64,000 nucleotides of DNA from Pseudoips prasinana (GCA_951640165.1 OX621264.1:7631001-7695000), one strand, 5' to 3'; counted from the first letter of the stretch, positions 40,553 to 51,417 are shown. Notes: a model not told the origin generated them from the letters alone. Made by a program: numbers and translations.

Positions 40553-40955
40553 GAAATAATGAAATTTATTCAGCACTTGGGTATTAACATACACTTGTAC
40601 TTGTCAAGTTCACAATGCAGTACATAAACATAGTTGAATACAGTATAAAAATTACAAAAAATTAATTAGTCCGTCCGTGCGGTCTGTTTTATCAGATATA
40701 CCTATGTTCTTAAATCCTATAGTAAATAACAAGTTACTAATCTATTATTTTGAAATCTAGTTGTACAATATTAAAATTAAAGAATTGAAGGCAATGAGCA
40801 TTTCGCTAGCGCAGAAGGCTCTTAACCAGTAGCTTAAACGACTAATACCCGAAGCCACCCTTTTGGGGTTCGGGCCACAGCTCAGAGGGCCGCTGAAGCA
40901 AAAGGACAGAATTCTAAGAGAGGGTGTGATCAGTTTCACGGGATCACCGATGACG
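40553..40955 (-). repeat. Repeat family T2
   Basis: ATTCAGCACTTGGGTATTAA, ACTTGTCAAGTTCACAATGC, TTAGTCCGTCCGTGCGGTCT, then CTTAACCAGTAGCTTAAACG and TTTTGGGGTTCGGGCCACAG. The whole order recurs inversely at 42505-42925, so the two are copies of one retroelement 3' region or SINE. Confidence 0.65.
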
Positions 40956-40957
40956 CG

Positions 40958-41205
40958 TTAAGGGGCCAAAGCGATCCTCGCCGCTGAGGAGCCTACCCTA
41001 GCTAACCTGCGGCTTTCCCATATCTGATCCATATAGGTCCTTCTTGGTCTTCCTCGCCCTCTCATTGCCGCTATTTTGCCTTCAATAATATTCTTCATAA
41101 AGGTGTCATGTCGTATCAAGTGCCCTAATATCTTTCCCCTTCTGTTTTCTATGGTTCTTAATATGCATCTCTTCTCATCTACCATTCGTAATACTTCCAC
41201 TTAGC
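40958..41205 (-). pseudogene. LINE ORF2 C-terminal fragment (family L5)
   Basis: The minus frame has [40 protein letters not shown] and YMDQI, the common end of lepidopteran LINE ORF2 (RRxxxLGHxxRxD...GKxxxxRGRGRPR). The frame is open for 80 codons but lacks everything upstream. Confidence 0.7.
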
Positions 41206-41457
41206 AAACTGCACTTAACAACTCCATTTCAAATATATACGCCGCAAACTCAGTCGGTCTCTAACAGTTTGCCTACTGAGAACACAACCTAAAATAAAAA
41301 GGCACGCAACGAGAAAGCTTGTAACAAATTGATTAACAAAAAATTCCAATTCAGAATAATCTATGTAACTCATAAGTCATTCCAATTACCTATCCATTCC
41401 TACAAGTTACAAATATAATGATTTATTATAGTCAATCTAACCAAAGACGACCTCAGG

Positions 41458-41512
41458 GGGGCTACCGGCTAAGTCGCCGAACATCGTGATAGTGAACGGC
41501 GTTCAAATAAAT
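41458..41512 (+). repeat. Half of a foldback MITE M2
   Basis: GGGCTACCGGCTAAGTCGCC GAACATCG and GGCGTTCAAATAAATA match the left arm of 10805-11026; no right arm follows. Confidence 0.7.
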
Positions 41513-41519
41513 ATGTATG

Positions 41520-41942
41520 TTAATGTTTTTAAACTTCGCGATTTGTACACATTTTTATATACTGTGGACACGGGTCTCAATCGCGATAAAGATATAGGCA
41601 AATCATTACCTTGGTTACCCGACGTTTCGGCATGGATTGCACCAGCCGTGGTCACGGGTCGACTGGTGTGGCTCGGCAGCGTCGTCTCCGTGAAGCTCGG
41701 GTTTCGGTATCTACCCTCGCATGGTCTTTATATTTTTCTTTTACGAAACTGTCGGTACACACGACACTAATGACATCAGCGCCCGGGCGCACTACGTTGG
41801 TTACGCCATGATGGCACTTCGTTATTACAGGATTCCAAGATGGTGAGAGGCGGTATCCGTCTTCCCGGTTGAAATTGATATGTTTCTTTATTTCAACCGC
41901 TTCACGTACTATTCTGGAATAATAAATAAAATAAATAAACAA
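41520..41942 (-). pseudogene. Penelope-like element C-terminal fragment
   Basis: The minus frame reads SRIVREAVEIKKHINFNRED then GYRLSPSWNPVI, resembling the end of the endonuclease domain of insect Penelope-like ORFs. Downstream on that strand is ATGCCGAAACGTCGGGTAAC, a motif repeated near 12400 and 61380. The frame runs on into VDTETRASRRRRC, but most of the element is missing. Confidence 0.5.
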
Positions 41943-42344
41943 AATAAAAATATGGTTTATTTCTCTCGTAAAAGTTCATGTATAAATGACATTGCGATGT
42001 ATAAGTTATAGTGACGATCGGTGGAGAGGACCTGTGGCTTGTGTAAATTGGTAATCTAGTGTTGGGATCCTGTGTCGACTACGGGCTCAGCTATTGCTGA
42101 TTTATTAACCTGTCGGTTTCTGACAGCTGCGATATGTTCTTTGACCCTTTCAGCAATAGATCGTTTAGTTTAGCGGTTCGGTTTTCTTAAGTTGCCTTTA
42201 CGAGTGTTATACTGACAAATAATTCTGGGTTCATCTATGCTCTTATTTAAAAAAAAGTCTAATCTATGATTCTTTATTTTTATACATTTCTAAAATTACC
42301 AGGGTTACATAGAACCGAGAGGTTTACACCAGCTTGTTACTAGA
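41943..42344. other. Unassigned stretch
   Basis: No supported feature. The words AGCGGTTCGGTTTTCTTAAG and CTGACAAATAATTCTGGG may be more Penelope-like flank. Confidence 0.3.
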
Positions 42345-42500
42345 GCAGGTTAGCTAGGGTAGGTTCCTCGGTGGCGGGGTACCGGAGCAGCATACCCGCG
42401 TTCCCGGGACTCCCCCATCAAGCGCCAAGAGAAGTCCACGGCAGGTAGGTTTAGTCGGTGCAAGTCCGACATACCCACCCGCAGACACTTTTTGCGGGTT
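42345..42500 (-). repeat. GC-rich repeat family P2 fragment
   Basis: GGGTACCGGAGCAGCATACC, CCGGGACTCCCCCATCAAGC, CCACGGCAGGTAGGTTTAG and GACATACCCACCCGCAGAC match 6330-6460. The word GGTTCCTCGGTGGCG occurs at both its edges (about 42361 and 42497). Confidence 0.6.
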
Positions 42501-42504
42501 CCTC

Positions 42505-42925
42505 GGTGGCGAGGATCGCGTTGGCGCCTTAGCACTTGATCGGTGATCCCGTGCAAGTGATCACACCCTCATTTAGAATTCCGTCTTTTTGCTCCAGCGG
42601 CCTCCTGAGCTGAGGCCCGAACCCCATAAGGGTGCCCTCAGGTATTAGCGCTATCGCTTAAATTAAGCTACTGGTTGAGAGCCTTCTTTTTTTTAATTAT
42701 AATAAAATAGTACTAATCTTAAAAATAATAGGTAAGTAACTTGTTTTTTATTTAAGGATTTAAAAAATATATGTGATAACATACAAAAACAACAGACCGT
42801 ACGCACGGACGGACTAATTAATTTTTTTTGCTGTATCTGACTATGTTTATGTACTGCATTGTGAGCTTGACAAGTACAAGTGTATGTTAATACCCAAGTG
42901 CTGAATAAATTTCATCATTATTCGA
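42505..42925 (+). repeat. Repeat family T2
   Basis: GGCGCCTTAGCACTTGATCG, GGTGATCCCGTGCAAGTGAT, CAGCGGCCTCCTGAGC, then GTACGCACGGACGGACTAAT, GTACTGCATTGTGAGCTTGA and CCAAGTGCTGAATAAATTTC: inverse of 40553-40955. Confidence 0.65.
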
Positions 42926-42939
42926 CATACATAGATACA

Positions 42940-43260
42940 TCTATACTCACAAACTTTCGCATTTATAATATTAGTAGGATGTGTACCTATTCCGGCGTGT
43001 ACCGCGGTATTGGCGGTACACGCCGGAATAGCTCGCAGATGGTAGATTTTTTCCTACTTACTTGACACTTTTCGTCATATTTTGGACAATTCACACAATA
43101 TCTTTATAAATTGTAGCCTATGTGTTATTCTGATGTATAAGCTATATTATTGTAAAGTTTCATTAAAATCTATTTAGTAGCTTTTACGTGAAGGAGTAGC
43201 AAACATCCATCCATACTTACCAACTTTTGCGTTTATAATATTTGTAGGATGACTTATGCT
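42940..43260 (-). repeat. Helitron-like fragments (family H5) with a hairpin
   Basis: ACTTTCGCATTTATAATATT AGTAGGATG, later AGCCTATGTGTTATTCTGAT and CATCCATCCATACTTACC, resemble H1-type copies. Perfect 18-bp arms (42988-43005 and 43013-43030, arm TATTCCGGCGTGTACCGC) enclose a 7-base loop. A related segment at 53390-53660 has AATAGCTCGCAGATGGTA but not the full hairpin. Confidence 0.55.
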
Positions 43261-43691
43261 TTCAAAGTTTAACATACCTCCTTTACTCACAGGGGTAAAG
43301 ACTTCAAAAAAATCAACGTTTACCTATCCATCCTTTTATTTTTTTATATAGCACTTCCTTTTAACTTAATCCTAACGAACCCAAAAGTACCAGGGAAGCA
43401 TAGAACCAAAGTGTTTGTATTAAGAACATCGGGCGGCCGCAATCCGTCTGCGGTCCTCGACGCAATAAAGATTAACTGCTCCGTCCAATAGATGGCAGTA
43501 TAGGTACTCGATATAACAACTGGAGACGATTTTGTTTATACTAGAGTTAAAATAAATGTGTTTATTACCGTGATAGAGGCATTACTTGGTAATTAGGTGA
43601 TAATTTAGACAATACTTACTGTATAAATATAAGCTTTGATGGGCTACGAGTTTGTGCTAGCATTAGAAAGAGCCTTATAAATTCCGAACTT
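43261..43691. other. Unassigned stretch
   Basis: No supported feature; GGGCGGCCGCAATCCGTCTG at 43431 is a GC-rich island without known match. Confidence 0.3.
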
Positions 43692-44293
43692 TTTAGGGTT
43701 CCGTAGCCAAATGGCAAAAACGGAACCCTTATAGATTCGTCATGTCTATCTGTCTGTCTGTCCGTCCGTGTGTCACAGCCACTTTTTTCCGAAACTATAA
43801 GAGCTGTACTGTTGAAACTTGGTAAGTAGATGTATTCGGTGAACCGCATTAAGATTTTTACACAAAATAAGAAAAAAAAAATATTTCGGGGGAACAAACA
43901 TAGAACTGAAAATCAAAAAAAAAAAATTATCGTATCCATACATTGGGGTATCTATGGATAGGACTTCAAAAATGATATTGAGGTTTCAAATATCATTTTT
44001 TTCTAAACTGAATAGTTTGCGCGAGAGACACTTCCAAAGTGGTAAAATGAGTGCCCACCCCCCCCCCCCCTGTAACTTCTAAAAAAGACAACTATAAAAC
44101 TAATAAAATATATGATGTACATTACCATGCTAACTAACAACGAAAATTGGTTTGAACGAGATCTAGCAAGTAGTTTTTTTTTAATACGTCATAAATCGTA
44201 AACCGTAATTTGCTCACATTTAATCAATTGAAATACTTGCTGCTACGCTGCCTTCATGGGCGAGTCCGACTCGCACTTGGCCGGTTTTTTTCT
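43692..44293. mobile_element. MITE family M3, long copy
   Basis: AGGGTTCCGTAGCCAAATGG and CGGAACCCTTATAGATTCG at the left; GCGAGTCCGACTCGCACTTG then GCCGGTTTTTT at the right. The middle has TCTGTCTGTCTGTCCGTCCG and a C tract near 44060. It lacks the symmetrical arms of 24974-25775. Confidence 0.65.
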
Positions 44294-44294
44294 T

Positions 44295-44545
44295 CTTATG
44301 CTATGGGCAGTGGTTACCCTAGTGTCAGAATTGTTCAAGCCGTCCAGTGGGCCTCTGACATGACTTATCGACTGTTGTCTATCGACTACAACCAGGACCG
44401 ACTGCTGAACGTACCCTCCGAAGCACGGAGACGCTCAGAAATTAAACCACTTTGGCGGTCACCCATCTATGGACTGACCGCGAGCCTAGTTGCTTGACCT
44501 CGCCGATCGCTTGCAGACCGGTGAGAGCATCTAAGCGCCGTTCTA
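44295..44545 (-). repeat. 5S rRNA-like SINE (family V), near full length
   Basis: On the minus strand the head reads CACCGGTCTGCAAGCGATCG, GCGAGGTCAAGCAACTAGGC, TCGCGGTCAGTCCATAGATG then GGTGACCGCC, the closest match in the window to the second half of 5S rRNA. The 3' end is CACTAGGGTAACCACTGCCC on that strand. Confidence 0.8.
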
Positions 44546-44880
44546 TTCTATTTTAGTATTTTGTAAATACATACTCAGCAGTAGCGAATTGAATCGCAGA
44601 AAATTAAGTCCTCGGTTCAAATCCCGGGTCGGGAATTTGGAAGAAAAGTCGTCAAGCACGGTTCACTTTCAGCGTTCATTAGTCCCGCGTATGTACGTGC
44701 AGGCTCTGGAATGAATTAATCGCTAGGACATGTTCTTCTTTAAACGAGGTTTAAAAAGAGTACTAATTTCACAGAAAACGGCTGTCTACCAGCCGTTTTC
44801 TGTGAGATGCCCCCTGGCATTGGGAATATTCATGATGATCTGCGTTTTTTATTACCCTACTCTGCAGTGCCCGCCGTGGC
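44546..44880. other. Unassigned, with a tRNA-like scrap and a hairpin
   Basis: CTCGGTTCAAATCCCGGGTC near 44612 is box B-like (SINE head remnant). A perfect 15-bp stem (44769-44783 with 44791-44805, arm TCACAGAAAACGGCT) has a 7-base loop. Confidence 0.5.
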
Positions 44881-45210
44881 AGTTACTGAGAAAAATTGCC
44901 AGAAATCTCAGTAATCCTTTTTTTAAATATTTATTTCTAAACATGCTCTAAATTGACACATTTAAGTACAATGTAATTTTAGCATTGTACTTAAAAGTTC
45001 ATTTAGAGCGACTCATACCAAGCTGTTTTGTCACTTAAATAATTATAAGTTTTGTAGCAAGCCCTGCTACACAATTTGGCTTTTATAGTTCTTTTAAACT
45101 TATTCATAGACATTTCTCTGATATCACTGGGAAGTTTAATGTAGAATTTTATACAATAAATAACTGAATCGGCAGACTTCGACTCAATACTACAATACTC
45201 AATCAATAAA
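44881..45210 (-). pseudogene. LINE ORF2 C-terminus (Jockey/CR1 group)
   Basis: The minus frame from 45206 gives ESKSADSVIYCIKFYIKLPS then DIREMSMNKFKRTIKAKLCS and RACYKTYNYLSD. Same family as 28691-28953. The 3' side has a short inverted repeat, TTTAAGTACAATG / CATTGTACTTAAA. Confidence 0.65.
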
Positions 45211-45224
45211 TAAAAAACCGTAAC

Positions 45225-45428
45225 TTTTTTTTAGCAAACGTTTATATGGGAAAAAGAAAAGGGCTGTTTTTAGGGTTTTCCCGGCAATTATTCGATTTTT
45301 TCTCACCTTTTAAACCTTCCCTGGACCTCCACGAACATTTCAAGATGAAGATAAGATAAATCCGTTCTGCCGTTCTCGAGATTTAGCGAGACTAACGAAC
45401 AGCAATTGACTTTAGATATATAGATAAA
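45225..45428 (+). repeat. Helitron-like or LINE-derived repeat (family H6)
   Basis: GGGTTTTCCCGGCAATTATT, TCCGTTCTGCCGTTCTCGAG then ATTTAGCGAGACTAACGAAC AGCAA and a TATATAGAT end. This is a common lepidopteran repeat; only one copy is here, so the boundaries are approximate. Confidence 0.4.
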
Positions 45429-45449
45429 CAAAAATATCAAATAATAATA

Positions 45450-45975
45450 ATATATAATAATATATCTAGGGACAATGTCACACAGATCATCCTAGCCCCA
45501 AACTAAGCAAAGCTTGTACTATGAGTACCAGGCGACGATATACATACTTATATAGATAGATAAATACTTAAATACATAGAAAACATCCATGACTCAGAAA
45601 CAAATATTCGTGCTCATCACTCAAATATTTGCACTTACCGGGATTCGAACCCAGGACCACCAGCTTCGTAGGCAGGAGCACTACCAACTAGGCTACGGTG
45701 ACCGTCGAATATCCTGGGACATTATTCACACACGGCCATCTGATCCCAAACTAAGCAGAGCTTGTACTATGGAAACCAGATAACTGATATGTACTACATA
45801 TACTATTTATCTTTTGTAAACACATACTTATATAGAAAATTTACACCCAGACGCAGGACAAACCGACATGTTGATGCACACAAATATTTGTCTTGGGTGG
45901 GAATCGAACCCACGACCTGCGGCGTGAAAGGCAGCGTATCTACCAAACACGCCAACAGGCCCGTCAAATAGCGTT
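45450..45975 (-). repeat. Two tRNA-type SINEs in tandem (S1 then S2)
   Basis: 45450-45712 is S1 (box B reverse CCGGGATTCGAACCCAGGAC, box A reverse ACTACCAACTAGGCTACGGT). 45713-45975 is S2 (reverse body CTAAGCAGAGCTTGTACTAT, box B reverse GTGGGAATCGAACCCACGAC, box A reverse ACCAAACACGCCAACAGGCC). Both are near complete and share tail words, so S1 and S2 are related families with different tRNA heads. Confidence 0.8.
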
Positions 45976-46003
45976 AACGTTAGCATAAATGTTAAATAAC
46001 AAA

Positions 46004-46324
46004 TCTATACATATAATAAAATCGTAGGAAAGTTAAAACTGTACATTTAATATTTTTTTAAAAGGACACTTGGGGCGTGATTTACAATCAATATCGAAGC
46101 CAAAAATATAGTTTTTAGAATTTTTGTCTGTTTATCTGTTTGCCTGTATGTATGTCCGGGCTGAACTCAAAAAGTACTGAATGGATTTACTTCAAATTTT
46201 GCACTAATATTACTAAGAGGTCGGGTCAATATATAGGCTACATATTATCACGCTATCACCTACGGGGGAGGAGCTGTGATAATTTATTAAACTTAACGAG
46301 GGTAAAACCGCGGGGCACAGCTAG
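46004..46324 (+). mobile_element. Helitron-like element, family H2, full length
   Basis: Starts TCTATACATATAATAAAATC, contains TATCGAAGCCAAAAATATAG, TGTATGTATGTCCGGGCTGA and ATTATCACGCTATCACCTAC, ends GGGTAAAACCGCGGGGCACA GCTAG then T. Confidence 0.75.
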
Positions 46325-46654
46325 TAACAAATAAATAAATAAAATACTAGTAATGCACTTCATTGCGACCCCTAGTGAATGCCGTTCGGTTCATTTAACG
46401 CATTCGGCCCGCTCGTGGTCGCCGGTCGCCAACTGTTAAGAGTTACGAGTTTACGACTTATTTTGGTGGACTGTCGAGCACAATCGTTATTTTCATTGTA
46501 ATGTCTCGTTTCTTGAAGTTGTTTGGGTTTGCTGAAATTGTTTTGGCATAAATGTTATGGGCGTGAAAGAATGCCGGTTTCAACTGATTTTTGGTAGGTA
46601 TTTTAGTAATAAGAATATTCTTTTTATTCCATACCAATTATTACGATTTCATAC
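46325..46654. other. Unassigned stretch
   Basis: No supported feature. Confidence 0.3.
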
Positions 46655-47066
46655 AAGTTATATACAAAATGTAACTTAATTAACGCATATCCTGAAAATA
46701 GTTTGTTCAGAATCGTTTACTGAATCGATTTATATCATTTATAATATAGGTAATTTTTTATTCCAAAATAATTTTAGCTACGGGAATTATCGTTATTTTA
46801 ACCCTGTATAGTCAAAACAAATTGAAATGGACCGTAAGTCAAAGTAATAAGACTTTTAAATCACAGTTTTATTTGTATTCATACAAATTCCATCATTTAA
46901 CACCAAATTAAAGAAAAATAAACTTTATTCCAAGAAACTAATTTAGTTCATAAAAATGCATATACATATCAAATAAAAAAATTAATGTAATATGTATTAT
47001 GATTATAACATAATATTCTAATTGGGGTGTCTGAGGGTGTGCGTTAATTACGTTACATATTGTATA
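46655..47066. repeat. Inverted-end element M6
   Basis: AAATGTAACTTAATTAACGC ATAT (46667) is mirrored by GTGTGCGTTAATTACGTTAC ATATTGTATA (47038). The left half (ACTGAATCG, GAATTATCGTTATTTTAACC, ACAAATTGAAATGG) recurs inversely at 50520-50695. Confidence 0.55.
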
Positions 47067-47202
47067 ATTACTATTCATTTTCTAAATCCTCCTTCTTTCT
47101 TTCGGATTAAATTAGTTGCGGGATCCAAGACAGTCAAAGCATAGAATAGCGTTACACTAATTATTTACTTTCGCTGAGGTACTTGCTTTCCTAGCTTTTT
47201 TT

Positions 47203-47950
47203 TTACTTAGTGGAAATGCTCAAGTTGCACATTGTGCAGGGCTCGATCCACTAAAACCACCACGGTAGCCAGCCCTACAGTGCTTGTAGCGGGGGCTCTG
47301 GGTACTCGTGAACGATCTAGCCAGTACCCCCGCTTTACACTGAGCGTCCAAGAGACTCTCACCCGGGGAGGAGCTAAATAAATAAATAAAAAAGGTTTTT
47401 ATTCACGTAGACTTTAAAAAAGCGCTTGTAAATAGTCAGAACATGTTTGTAGTATTATAGTTGTATACATTATTATTTCTAGTAACATAGATATTTAGGT
47501 ACTTACACATTGTATTGATTGTATTAAAACATTTATAAAATTTATTTTATAACAGCAATGATATTTAGCTAGCTCGTATCAAGTTATTGTCAAGAGATTA
47601 TGTTTAAGTTTAATTATCTAGTTTAAATCTAATATTTTTAATACATATTGTCAATGGTTCTGTCTATATTAAGGTGTTATTATTATGACGGACCTTGTGT
47701 TAATAACGACGGTCGCGCTTTAATGCTACCACCGGATCCAATGCGCCCCAACTGAGAAGACCCAGCGAAACAAACTCAGCGGGTGTCTCTACTAGAGAGG
47801 GGCCCGAATGCCTCCCCCTCCCCACCCCAGCACGTACAAGCGCGTTTAGGTAGCCTGGGTTACCTCTTCCCGGGACCGCTTATACAAGATGAGTGGAGTT
47901 CCCTTCCTCCAAATTCCAGCGGTCCCAGCGAAACCTTTCCTAGCTTGTAC
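47203..47950 (-). repeat. R1-like LINE 3' end split by a T1 tail
   Basis: 47203-47376 and 47780-47950 are the two halves of the GC-rich element found at 12941-13273 (CCACTAAAACCACCACGGTA; GCGGGGGCTCTGGGTACTCG; GAGGGGCCCGAATGCCTCCC; GGACCGCTTATACAAGATGA). A T1 LINE tail (47377-47779, plus) with an A-rich start lies between them. Confidence 0.75.
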
Positions 47951-48387
47951 CGATAATGTTGCATGCTCCCAAATGAAATCCTATGTAAACTAAACTTAAT
48001 TAGTTAAATTGTCTAATGTAAACTAAGTTCAGGGTTATCTGTGCTTGTTGAGAATAAATGTTTTTAATTTTACATTCCCCCTGACATGCCTGAGCCTCAC
48101 CGCTCAGTGTCATTTCATTGTGTGCCACTGTTGATCCTGGCTTACAGGAGTTACAGAAGGAATAATACCCGGTATCGTAATTTTCGAAATCGATCTAAAA
48201 TATGCAGATTATTATCGAATATGGCTTAAACTCATATGAACATCTCTACTTTCCAATCGTGGGCAAAACAGATATTAAACCATAAAGGCACATACTGCAA
48301 TTATAAATGCGAAAATTATATATATGGATACTTGTTACTCTTTCACGCAAAAGCTATCGAACGGATTTTGATGAAACTTTGTAGCAA
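47951..48387. other. Mostly unassigned; Helitron-like scrap at the end
   Basis: 48300-48387 (ACTCTTTCACGCAAAAGCTA TCGAACGGATTTTGATGAAA) is an inner fragment of an H1-type copy; otherwise nothing. Confidence 0.4.
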
Positions 48388-48700
48388 TCTATACATATAA
48401 TAAAATCGTAGGAAAGTCAAAACTGTACATTGAATATTTTATAAAAAGGATACCCGGGGCGTGATCTGCAATCGATATCGAAGCCAAAAATATAGGTTTT
48501 AGAATTTGTGTCTGTTTGTCTGTATGTATGTCCGGGCTAAACTCAAAAAGTACTTGATGGATTTACTTCAAATTTTTCATGAATTTTACTAAGAGGCCGG
48601 GTCAACATATAGGCTACATATTATCATGCTATCACCTACGGGGGAGGAGCTATGATAAATTATAAAATTTAACGCGGGTAAAACCGCGGGGCACAGCTAG
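48388..48700 (+). mobile_element. Helitron-like element, family H2, full length
   Basis: TCTATACATATAATAAAATC to GCGGGTAAAACCGCGGGGCA CAGCTAG. Inserted inside the H1-type fragment just upstream. Confidence 0.75.
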
Positions 48701-48858
48701 TGGCTTATATATTCAAATATAAATTTTATAAAAAAGAATGTAATTTTAAACTCAAACGCACATTTACTTTATCGCGCAATCGCTAACAGATTGATCGACG
48801 CTTCCCATCACCAGAGGGCTGGCCTGTTCTTGGGTCAGAGGATCAGCATTGCTATCTT

Positions 48859-48948
48859 GGGGCTCTACCGACTAAGTCATTTTTAACCTTTATTTATTTG
48901 AACGCCATTCACGAAAACGATGTTCGGCGACTTAGCCGGTAGAGCCCC
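48859..48948. mobile_element. 90-bp foldback MITE M2
   Basis: GGGGCTCTACCGACTAAGTC at one end, GACTTAGCCGGTAGAGCCCC at the other; only one inner arm remains. An internally deleted copy. Confidence 0.8.
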
Positions 48949-49084
48949 AGCTTGGCAATGCGGATAGCCTTCTGGGTACTTTTCCCATCTGCGATGCGGA
49001 GGCATCGAATAGTCTTTTAGTGTAAATAGGGATTATGTAATTTTATCTCATTTTTTGTTAACTTATTTTTAATTCTAAATATAT

Positions 49085-50185
49085 TTGTAGTCTCCTTCTA
49101 TCTTCACTAACATATGTCTCCCTCTCAACTTCCGTTCGCCACGCCCGATCACATTGTGCAAAATAAATTTAAGTACTTCAAAAACACTTTTCAATTTTCT
49201 CCCCGAAGATACCCATGTAAAATCACAATTCCCAAGTCCCCTGAGACACGGGTATCACTGTTAACGCACGCACGGTGCACGCTCGCCAATTTGTGTCTGT
49301 TATTGTGTTAGTTGTCTATTTTATAAACATTTAAGTGACATGAGACACCCATAGGCCAGCTGCCATTATTTGTAGGTAAGAAATAGATAATATAGAATAT
49401 TGCCTTTATGGTATTAAACCATAAAGGCACCTACTAATATCATACGTTCGAAAATTATGAGTAGGTATGGATTTTATTTTATTTTTTTATTTATATAATA
49501 GATTTTGTACACACAGAAATAACAAAAGTAAAATAAATGAAGAAGAGACAGGTAGTACATGGGTGCTGCTTATTTCAAAAGAAATTTCTTCCAGCAGACC
49601 CGCGAGAGGAGATATTAAAGTATAATAGGCATGTGCGTAGGTTTATAATATCATTACATAAACTACATATTAAAATACACAGATACTTATAATGGGGCAA
49701 CCATATGCATAAACTACATATACATAAATATATACATAACTAGGATTAAGAGGAGAGATAGTAATTTTTCACTTGCTTCTTAAAAAGAGGTAGTGTTTTG
49801 GAATTACGGATGTTAGGAGGGAGAGAATTCCACAATCTGACTGCCTGAACTGTGAAGGAATGAGAATAGAAATCTGTTTTATGCAATCGGAATTTAAGAA
49901 TTTAAGAATATATATAATTAAAAGAATATAGTTTTAAATATATTTGTAATCACCTGCTATCTTCACTAACTTATATCTCCCTCTCAATTTTAGTTCACCT
50001 CGCCTGATTACATTTTTCTTTACGCTCTCATCGCGCATGCACCAGCTTCAGTACTTCAAAACATTTTTCAATTTTCTCCCCGAAGATACATCAGTAAAAT
50101 CACCATTCACTAATCCCATGGGCCTCTGGTATTACTGTCAGCGCACGCGCGGTGCACGCTCGCCAGTATTATTTTATTATCTCAC
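49085..50185. repeat. Direct repeats 860 bp apart with a LINE fragment between
   Basis: 49085-49310 and 49945-50185 share TATCTTCACTAAC, TCTCCCTCTCAA, TCAATTTTCTCCCCGAAGAT and CGGTGCACGCTCGCCA in order. Between them lies a LINE end (49475-49905). They could be copies of one element or remains of a tandem duplication. Confidence 0.65.
49475..49905 (-). pseudogene. LINE ORF2 C-terminus with 3' UTR
   Basis: The minus strand reads DFYSHSFTVQAVRLWNSLPP then NIRNSKTLPLFKKQVKNYYL and a stop near 49759; RLWNSLP and FKKxVKxY are typical of LINE ORF2 ends. The UTR contains CTGCTGGAAGAAATTTCTTT. Confidence 0.7.
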
Positions 50186-50356
50186 ATGTTTATTACCAAT
50201 ATTATTTACAAGATATCATACAATGAGATGGGAGATAATGCCTACGGCATTAAGTCCACCTCTGTACAAATTTGTGCATAAAGTTTTGAAATAAATAAAA
50301 AAATAAATACAAGGGTATTTTAACACAAATACAACTTATACAATATTTGGGCTACA

Positions 50357-50530
50357 TGGAGAGAAATTTCCGCACAATCCTGGCATTCTCCAGCAGAACC
50401 GCCTTCTGCATGTAACTCTCCAGCCAGATATCAAGCCCTAAACTTGCAAGGTTGATTTTCAGGGATTTAGGAATAACTCCATTTGTAGATATAACAATAG
50501 GTATGATATCCATTTCAATTTGTTCAAAAC
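50357..50530 (-). pseudogene. LINE ORF2 C-terminus (R2/R4/RTE-X style)
   Basis: The minus strand reads MDIIPIVISTNGVIPKSLKI, then ASLGLDIWLESYMQKAVLLE and NARIVRKFLSM, stop. The IVPIVIxxxGxIPxxLxxxLxxLG pattern closes reverse transcriptases of several LINE clades. Open throughout but very short. Confidence 0.65.
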
Positions 50531-50803
50531 AAATTGAAATGGACAGGGTTAATATGACAATAATTTCCGTAGTTTTAATTATTTGTGGAATAAATAATTG
50601 CCTATATTAAAAATTATATAATTCGCTTCAGTAAACGATTCAGAACAAACTATTTTAAGGATGTGCGTTAATTAAGTTACATGTTGTATATTATAACAAC
50701 AACACTCCAGTAATGAACCATAGCCAAAATATTCATTCTCATAGCCCTCCTCTATGCTATCAACATTAATACAGACGCAACTAAAACACTTATCACATCA
50801 AAG
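50531..50803. repeat. Inverse copy of half of M6
   Basis: CAAATTGAAATGGACAGGGT, GTAAACGATTCAGAACAAAC and GTGCGTTAATTAAGTTACAT are the reverse of 46665-46830. The remainder to 50803 is unassigned. Confidence 0.55.
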
Positions 50804-50943
50804 TACAGACGACAGCACATCAAGCTTCCCCAATCTGTCAAATTCCCCCAATTGAAAGTGAACCTTAAGCTGTTGTGATAAAGTTGAAAAACTAAAAAAG
50901 AAATTTGACAGATTTGGGTAGCTTTGATGTGCTAGCGTCTGTA
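50804..50943. mobile_element. Short inverted-repeat element (MITE M1) with TA target
   Basis: TA then CAGACGACAGCACATCAAGC at the left; GCTTTGATGTGCTAGCGTCT G then TA at the right; inner arms CCCCAATCTGTCAAATT / AATTTGACAGATTTGGG. The arms are cleaner than in the copy at 2754. Confidence 0.8.
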
Positions 50944-51417
50944 CAACCCCCGAGAGAACTTCAAATGGATATTTATTAACGTCCGCGACTGTACTGAGCG
51001 AAACTAATTCGGTTACCAAATTCAAATGTGCAGTTGTCATTGCCTTAAGGAAATGACGTATCAATTTATTTTTAGTCTTATTTAAAACAAAAAAAATCTT
51101 AATACAATTAGAGTTGGAACAATTATAGCTGCTCTTACTTGACCGTGAGCGGTTTTAGAACTCATTTAATTACTAAACGATATAAAGGTTAATTTTTATT
51201 GAAGTGTAAACTTTTTTACCAGAAATGGTAGAATATATGAGACTTTCGTATTTGTAACACCTAGGTATATATCCTTTATTGTACTATATTCTTACAAATA
51301 AACTATATTCTACTCTATTCTATTCTTTAGCGGCGTTGTGCACTTTTGGGGTAGGTAAAAATGTTAAACTCGCGTCAGGACACGTGTCTTGATCGAATAT
51401 TCGTAATACGGAGTCTT
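50944..51417. other. Unassigned stretch
   Basis: An 88-codon minus frame overlaps the MITE and is not credible. Nothing else. Confidence 0.3.

Larger units (their letters stand above)
39991..41289. mobile_element. Second Harbinger-like element with TAA duplication, carrying LINE debris
   Basis: The left end GGCTATGTCTTCAGTAGGCG then AACTGTTAG is mirrored by CTAACAGTTTGCCTACTGAG then AACACAACC. TAA lies outside both ends (39988-39990, 41290-41292). A short frame ending in TIGTRNAVNYVK lies at about 40250-40418. A T2 repeat (40553-40955) and a LINE fragment (40958-41205) are inserted in the right half. Confidence 0.65.

Noticed and set aside
41600..41720. Possible hammerhead ribozyme in the Penelope-like fragment (GAAACGTC motif, minus strand)
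   Set aside because: Penelope-like elements can carry hammerheads and a GAAAC word is present, but I could not find an intact CTGATGA core with pairing stems, so I do not call it.
45860..45975. tRNA genes suggested by box A and box B motifs (also at 12655, 24030, 26180, 38200, 39030, 53000)
   Set aside because: All are attached to SINE bodies or repeated, and none closes a convincing acceptor and anticodon stem.
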